A DNA stretch of 64,000 nucleotides. Source: Gamarada debralockiae (Eukaryota; Ascomycota; Leotiomycetes; Helotiales; Hyphodiscaceae). The notes below the pieces were generated by a model that was not told the origin of the DNA, did no database searches, and saw only the letters and a list, made by a program, of their open reading frames with translations. A program made the translations under genes and the position numbers. Positions 59,929-64,000 of this stretch are shown here, piece by piece (within the stretch, counting starts at the first letter, position 1; every line of letters starts with the position of its first letter). Location of the stretch: positions 1 through 64,000 of the forward strand of contig NXFV01001558.1 in NCBI GenBank assembly GCA_002803225.1, given 5' to 3'.

Positions 59929-60127
59929 GCCTACAAATTTAGCGACCAATGGCTTGAAATTTAGTGATCAAAGCCTGTAAATTTAATGACTAATAGCTTG
60001 AAATTTTAGCGATCAAAGAGCCCATGAATTTAGTGATAGATAGCCTAAAATTTTAGCGTTATGAGAGCCTATAAATTTAGCGACCGATAGCTTGAAATTT
60101 TAGTAATTAAGGGCCTATAAATTTACC
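59929..60127. repeat. 45-base tandem repeat
   Basis: Four diverged copies of GCCTATAAATTTAGCGACCG + ATAGCTTGAAATTTTAGTGATCAAAG, plus a partial fifth. Many differences between copies are C/T or G/A changes. Confidence 0.8.
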
Positions 60128-60449
60128 TTCCAAGTAATAGCATGCTAACTTGCTTAAAGCCAAAAGCTTTTAACAATCAAAGGCATAACTAATAGCCTGT
60201 AAGATCACTAATTCTAGGCTTTTATTTACTATTTATTATTACGTAGGCATGAGATAGGGTGTGAGAGAAGCGAAGTCTGTACTAGTTTTATAAAGGCGGT
60301 GAGCGAATTCGGTTTTGGAAAAATGTCCATCATAGGCCCCACGCCCGTTGCCAAGGGACGTTTTGGACACACGTATGTGAGCCGGGACAACGTTCTTCCA
60401 GCATCCCGTGCTTCAAGAAGGCCCATGATTTCAAAATTTCTTCAGCGTC

Positions 60450-61877
60450 ATGCCAACAACAACCACCATGAACGTCGGAAACGCCGCAACAGCAAGTTTT
60501 GCTCATCAAAAAAAGCGATGTGGTATGAATCTACAAATACCCTTGTACCAATATGTCAAACAGCGGTCTCTGGAGCCGGCGGAACTGGCGTTGCACGGTC
60601 TTCAGAGTCGACTTTTAGGCATGAGGATGTTTTGGTGTCTCCTGTACTGACTCTCATTAGGCATTCTAGGGGCGACCGGGGCAGTGGGAACTCGCTTTGT
60701 TCTGCTACTAGCGCAACATCCTCAATTAGAGCTGGTCGCAGTCGGGGCATCTGCCAGATCAAATGGAAAACTGTATTCAGATGTAGTGCGTTGGAAGCAC
60801 CCGGTGCCACTACCCGCAAGAGTCGCAGACATGACTGTGCGACAATGTATACCGTCTGAATATCCGGATTGCGAAATCATTTTCTCCGGCCTGGATTCGG
60901 ACGTGGCCGGCGAGGTGGAAACGGCCTTCCTTAAGGCAGACTTTGCCGTCTTTTCGAATGCCAAAAACCATCGACTAGCTCCATTGATACCACTAGTAGT
61001 CCCAACTGTCAACTTGGGACATACTCAGATGATATCATCACAACGTCAGCATTATAACCTAGATAAAGGTTTTCTCGTGTGCAACAGCAATTGCGCTGGT
61101 GAGTGAGCTACGGAATAAAGGAGCGCCTTTCTGACTAGTGCTAGTGATTGGTATTGTCGTTCCATTCGCAGCACTTCGAAGATTCGGACCCATCGATCAA
61201 GTCAGCGCCTTCACGATGCAGGCTGTGTCCGGTGCCGGCTACCCGGGTGTCAGCAGTAAGTTATCTCGAACGCCCTATTCCCCATTCCCCTGCCATCTGT
61301 CCTTTCCTTGAAGGTTATAGCCATGTAGACGCCACTTCGTTTCTAAGCGTAAGAGAACTAACATTTTTTAGGTATGGACATCTTCGACAATATCGTTCCA
61401 CATATTGCAGGTGAAGAAGATAAAATTCAGGCGGAAGCCTGTAAGATTCTCGGCACTCTTGAGGGGAATTCAACCGAGGTTGTCAATCAGCCTATACGTA
61501 TCTCTATTGCCTGTAACCGTGTGCCAGTGCTTGATGGTCATACTGTATGTGTATCTGTACGATTCACAAAGCGGCCTCCACCAAGCGTGGATCAGATTCG
61601 TGCTGCTATGAATGAGTATGTATCTGAGGTTCAGACCCTAGGTTGTTTCTCTGCTCCGCAGCAGGCCATTGTTGTTCTCGATGAACCTGATCGTCCTCAG
61701 CCTCGTTTAGACCGAGAGACTGAAAGAGGTTTTGCTGTCAGTGTTGGTAGACTCCGAAACGACCCCAGTGGTGTCTTTGATGTCCAGTTTGTTGCAGTGA
61801 GCCACAATACGATTCTCGGTGCCGCTGGTTCATCAATTCTGAATGCAGAAGCGGCGATACTTCAGGGTTATGTCTAA
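60450..61877 (+). CDS. Aspartate-semialdehyde dehydrogenase (ASADH family)
   Basis: Join(60450..60522,60661..61098,61145..61255,61372..61877), 375 residues. The first exon gives a 24-residue leader ([20 protein letters not shown]). After the first intron comes [20 protein letters not shown], the NADP-binding GxTGxVG loop. The catalytic cysteine lies in VCNSNCA, split by intron 2. [20 protein letters not shown] and [14 protein letters not shown] follow the family order. Role: reduces aspartyl-4-phosphate to aspartate semialdehyde in the threonine/methionine pathway. It is the only intact gene in a RIP-affected repeat region, so it could be a second, possibly specialised copy. No stops, frameshifts or unusual codons. 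Confidence 0.88.
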
Positions 61878-62358
61878 AACCTACGAATATTAGATACCGT
61901 GTATTCTAACACCGTCTTGCTTTTTCTTTCGACCGCTCGGTCTCATGGCTGCTGGAACAATTAATCGTTGAACCGATGCCATGTATTGCGGCACTACCAC
62001 TCCCCAGGATTGCAGCTTCCAATACGTCAAATGAGTGCGAAACGTAAAACATTTGTCTGATTTGCAACAATTTAAGGAAACATTAGAGCCGCTGAGTTGT
62101 GCCGGCGAGTAGGAGTTACGCTGTTGGTTGGAACGTCGATCCCTACCGTATTTAGTATAGCTTGTATTTGCGTCTTACTGTAGCATAAGAGGGGTTGTCC
62201 CCCCTCCTCCTTTTCTAGAAATCAATCGAGTCTTTTTCCCCCGCAACTGACATACGCTAACAGGTTGTACTTGCTGTAACACATGGAGTTGGGGGTTGTA
62301 CCAGCCTGACAAGACGATTCAAAGTTGAGCGTTCACTTAAGTACCAACAACATCCACG
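61878..62358. other. Interval between ASADH gene and LINE relic
   Basis: 481 bases: ASADH 3' flank. Contains C-runs (CCCCCCTCCTCC near 62198) but no gene. Confidence 0.4.
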
Positions 62359-62880
62359 AGCTCAAAATTCATCCATCATTCCGACCATGACAATCGAAGT
62401 TAATCCCGAAGCCATACCGGACTCTATAATCTTCCGAATGCCTTGAGTATTATTTTCCGGCAGGGAAAAATCTTCAGTTGGGGTACAGTGAACCACGACC
62501 CTAAACCGAGGTTTGACTAGTTTCGTGCCGTTCCCTAACTCTTGAAGCCACTCTGTATTGCCTTCCGTAGATCGTTGGTCTTTGAACCTGATCACGTATC
62601 TTGTTTTAGTTGTTCCAATTCCCCTTACCTGTACGTCTTTGGTCCTATTCGCCCTTAGGAGAGCGTTTCGAATGTGGGTGTTAGCCGAGTCCGTGGGTAG
62701 GTATCTTTTGAAGGTGTCCGTAGTAGGGTCAACATCGTCCGGTGTCAGTTGTGTGCTGATTCGGAGGCAGTTGGGTTCTCTGTTTAGGTTCTCGTTGCTT
62801 GTTGTTCTTGGGAAACTTGTCCCTGATCCTATTGCGCCTTTCTCGGCTGCGACCGATGTCTATGATCGTGTTGATGAGAG
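62359..62880 (-). mobile_element. LINE (Tad1-like) ORF1 relic
   Basis: The minus strand from about 62880 reads RSRNRTGTSFPRTTSN-type basic sequence with one TAG. A long open stretch follows: IRNALLRANRTKDVQVRGIG, TTKTRYVIRFKDQ, NTEWLQELGNGTKLVKPRFR, VVVHCTPTEDFSLPENNTQG, IRKIIESG. This arrangement matches the N-terminal gag-like protein of fungal Tad1-clade LINEs as I remember it. The reading ends at 62362. No reverse transcriptase is in the window. Confidence 0.55.
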
Positions 62881-62928
62881 TGGTGCTGAAAAGCCGTCCA
62901 GTTGCGTTCGGAGGGAGCGTTCTATTAA

Positions 62929-63405
62929 TTAATAAATCCTCGTCCTACCTGACCCTCCCTTACTAAGCCATTATCCTAGTACTAAAACTAACACTATATT
63001 ATAAGCAAACACACTCTATATCTGTCTCCTCCCTTTAACGCTAATGCTTTTCCCCTTGACTATCAATAATACCCCTATAAGCCCTACTAGTACTATTCTT
63101 ATCGGCACACTCGCGTATAAGAACTAGTTCTGCTCTACTTCAATATATGTGGTAACAAAGTAGGCGAGTCCAAGTCTGACTAATGTAAGGCCGAGGACGG
63201 AGGAGAGTTTATAGGCTCGGCCGGATGAAATTGCAAGGGGGTTATTGAGAGTAGCTTTAGTGATTTAGTCGGTGATTTTTGGGGAAGGGAGAAGTATAGA
63301 GGGACGGAATATTAGGTAGAGACCTAGGCCGATAGAGGAGGTTGCGTGAATAAGGATTGGGAGGGGGAAATTGATTAGTCCGAGGGCAGGGAAGGGTGAG
63401 GACAT
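62929..63405 (-). pseudogene. Small multi-helix membrane protein relic with in-frame stops
   Basis: One minus-strand frame from ATG 63405 reads MSSPFPALGLINFPLPILIH, SIGLGLYLIFRPSILLPSP, LNNPLAISSGRAYKLSSVLG, LTLVRLGLAYFVTTYIEVEQ, ASVPIRIVLVGLIGVLLIV. It is broken by four stops (TAA after ITD, TAG after EQN, TAG after RRQI, TAA after LVLG) but has no frameshift. About four hydrophobic helices. Stops at former CAA/CAG or TGG positions suggest RIP. I recognise it as resembling small conserved fungal integral membrane proteins but cannot name the family. Confidence 0.6.
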
Positions 63406-64000
63406 CGCGAATTTAAATCATAGGCTTATACACTAGTGTAATTGAATTTAAACGATTGTTTAGCTCGCAGAGTCGCGTGGAATAAAGAGCGCGCGTAGTG
63501 GTTTTGAACAAAGGTCGAATGGCGTTCAGCCGAATTGATGTCCGCCTCAGCGTAAGAACCCCCGCCTTGCGAACTGTACATAATGAATACCTCACAGGAA
63601 TTCGCTTTTCTTGTCATTACTACTTGTTACTTCAATTTCGGTGTCTAAAATCAAGTAGATGCGGCTTTATCTAAACCGAAGTCGGTCCTGTATATCCGTT
63701 CTGCATCCCAAGTTTTTGGTTCGCTTCACTCACTCTTCGTTACCCCTTCCTCAGCCACAGGTATCTAACAGCCAGTAATATCTAGTACAGAGAGTCCTCC
63801 GTTCGAGACTGTTCTCCTAGAATGTCCTCAGATCTTTGCGATTCCTAGTCTAGGAGGAAATCAGGAGGCCGATTAATCTCTTCCTTCACGGGAGGCTGTG
63901 GCGTATGTGGAATGGCCGAAGCGGTTCTTGCCGCTTTTCGGCGGTACTCATCTCACCCATCATTTGATCAGCCATTCCGGCGTCCCTATTGTATAATTCC
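63406..64000. other. Right edge, no supported gene
   Basis: About 600 bases. An imperfect inverted repeat (GCCGAAGCGG...CCGCTTTTCGGC, about 63914-63941) could form a hairpin. A minus-strand frame entering from the right edge (MADQMMGEMSTAEKRQEPLR) ends near 63890 and may be the tail of a gene outside the window. Unproven. Confidence 0.35.

Noticed and set aside
62558..62932. 124-codon plus-strand frame
   Set aside because: Antisense to the LINE ORF1-like relic, which has the better protein character.
1..64000. tRNA, rRNA or CRISPR elements
   Set aside because: No B-box GGTTCRANYCC with a matching cloverleaf, no rRNA core and no regularly spaced repeats with unique spacers were found by eye; a tRNAscan run would be decisive.

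Overview
The window reads as nuclear DNA of a filamentous ascomycete (Pezizomycotina; a Leotiomycetes/Helotiales-like fungus is my guess from protein flavour only). Genes are short and intron-rich. Introns are mostly 45-60 nt with GT..AG ends. The recognisable proteins include a FacB/Cat8-type Zn2Cys6 regulator, a gamma-tubulin, two nucleoporins and an amino-acid permease. I rebuilt exon structures by hand from splice signals and frame continuity. Every multi-exon gene called intact closes in frame over its full length.

Layout. Bases 1-53.6 kb are ordinary gene-dense chromosome. In order: a small secreted cysteine-containing protein (-); Mgs1/WRNIP1 AAA ATPase (+); two small hydrophilic stress-type proteins (-,-); gamma-tubulin (-) divergent from Nup85 (+); a GT8 glycosyltransferase (-) divergent from an SLC25 mitochondrial carrier (+); ribosomal protein eL22 (-); a 57-residue Pmp3 membrane proteolipid with four exons (-) divergent from a YGR210c-type YchF-family GTPase (+); a frame-disrupted small protein (-); the FacB/Cat8 transcription factor (-); a SET-domain methyltransferase (-); a Pgc1-like glycerophosphodiesterase (-); a polyamine-oxidase-like flavoprotein (-) divergent from endonuclease III Nth1 (+); a multiply frameshifted DUF3176 pseudogene (-); a 4 kb stretch without genes; an amino-acid permease (+); a 1651-residue FG nucleoporin with a C-terminal Ran-binding domain (-); and a peroxisomal SCP2 protein (-).

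From about 53.8 kb to the right edge the character changes. There is a disrupted Ulp1-type protease gene, a disrupted coiled-coil gene, AT-rich runs, and a Ty1/copia gag relic whose zinc knuckle and tryptophans are destroyed by G:C-to-A:T changes in the repeat-induced point mutation (RIP) context. Three different tandem-repeat arrays follow. Then comes one apparently intact gene, a four-exon aspartate-semialdehyde dehydrogenase, followed by a LINE ORF1-like relic and a membrane-protein relic with in-frame stops. This looks like a transposon-rich, RIP-affected compartment with one surviving metabolic gene.

How genes work together: most of the window is unlinked housekeeping, covering DNA repair and replication stress (MGS1, NTH1), nuclear pore (NUP85, NUP2), microtubule nucleation, lipid turnover (PGC1, SCP2) and carbon regulation (FacB). 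I see no canonical secondary-metabolite cluster core, no rRNA, no confident tRNA and no CRISPR array.
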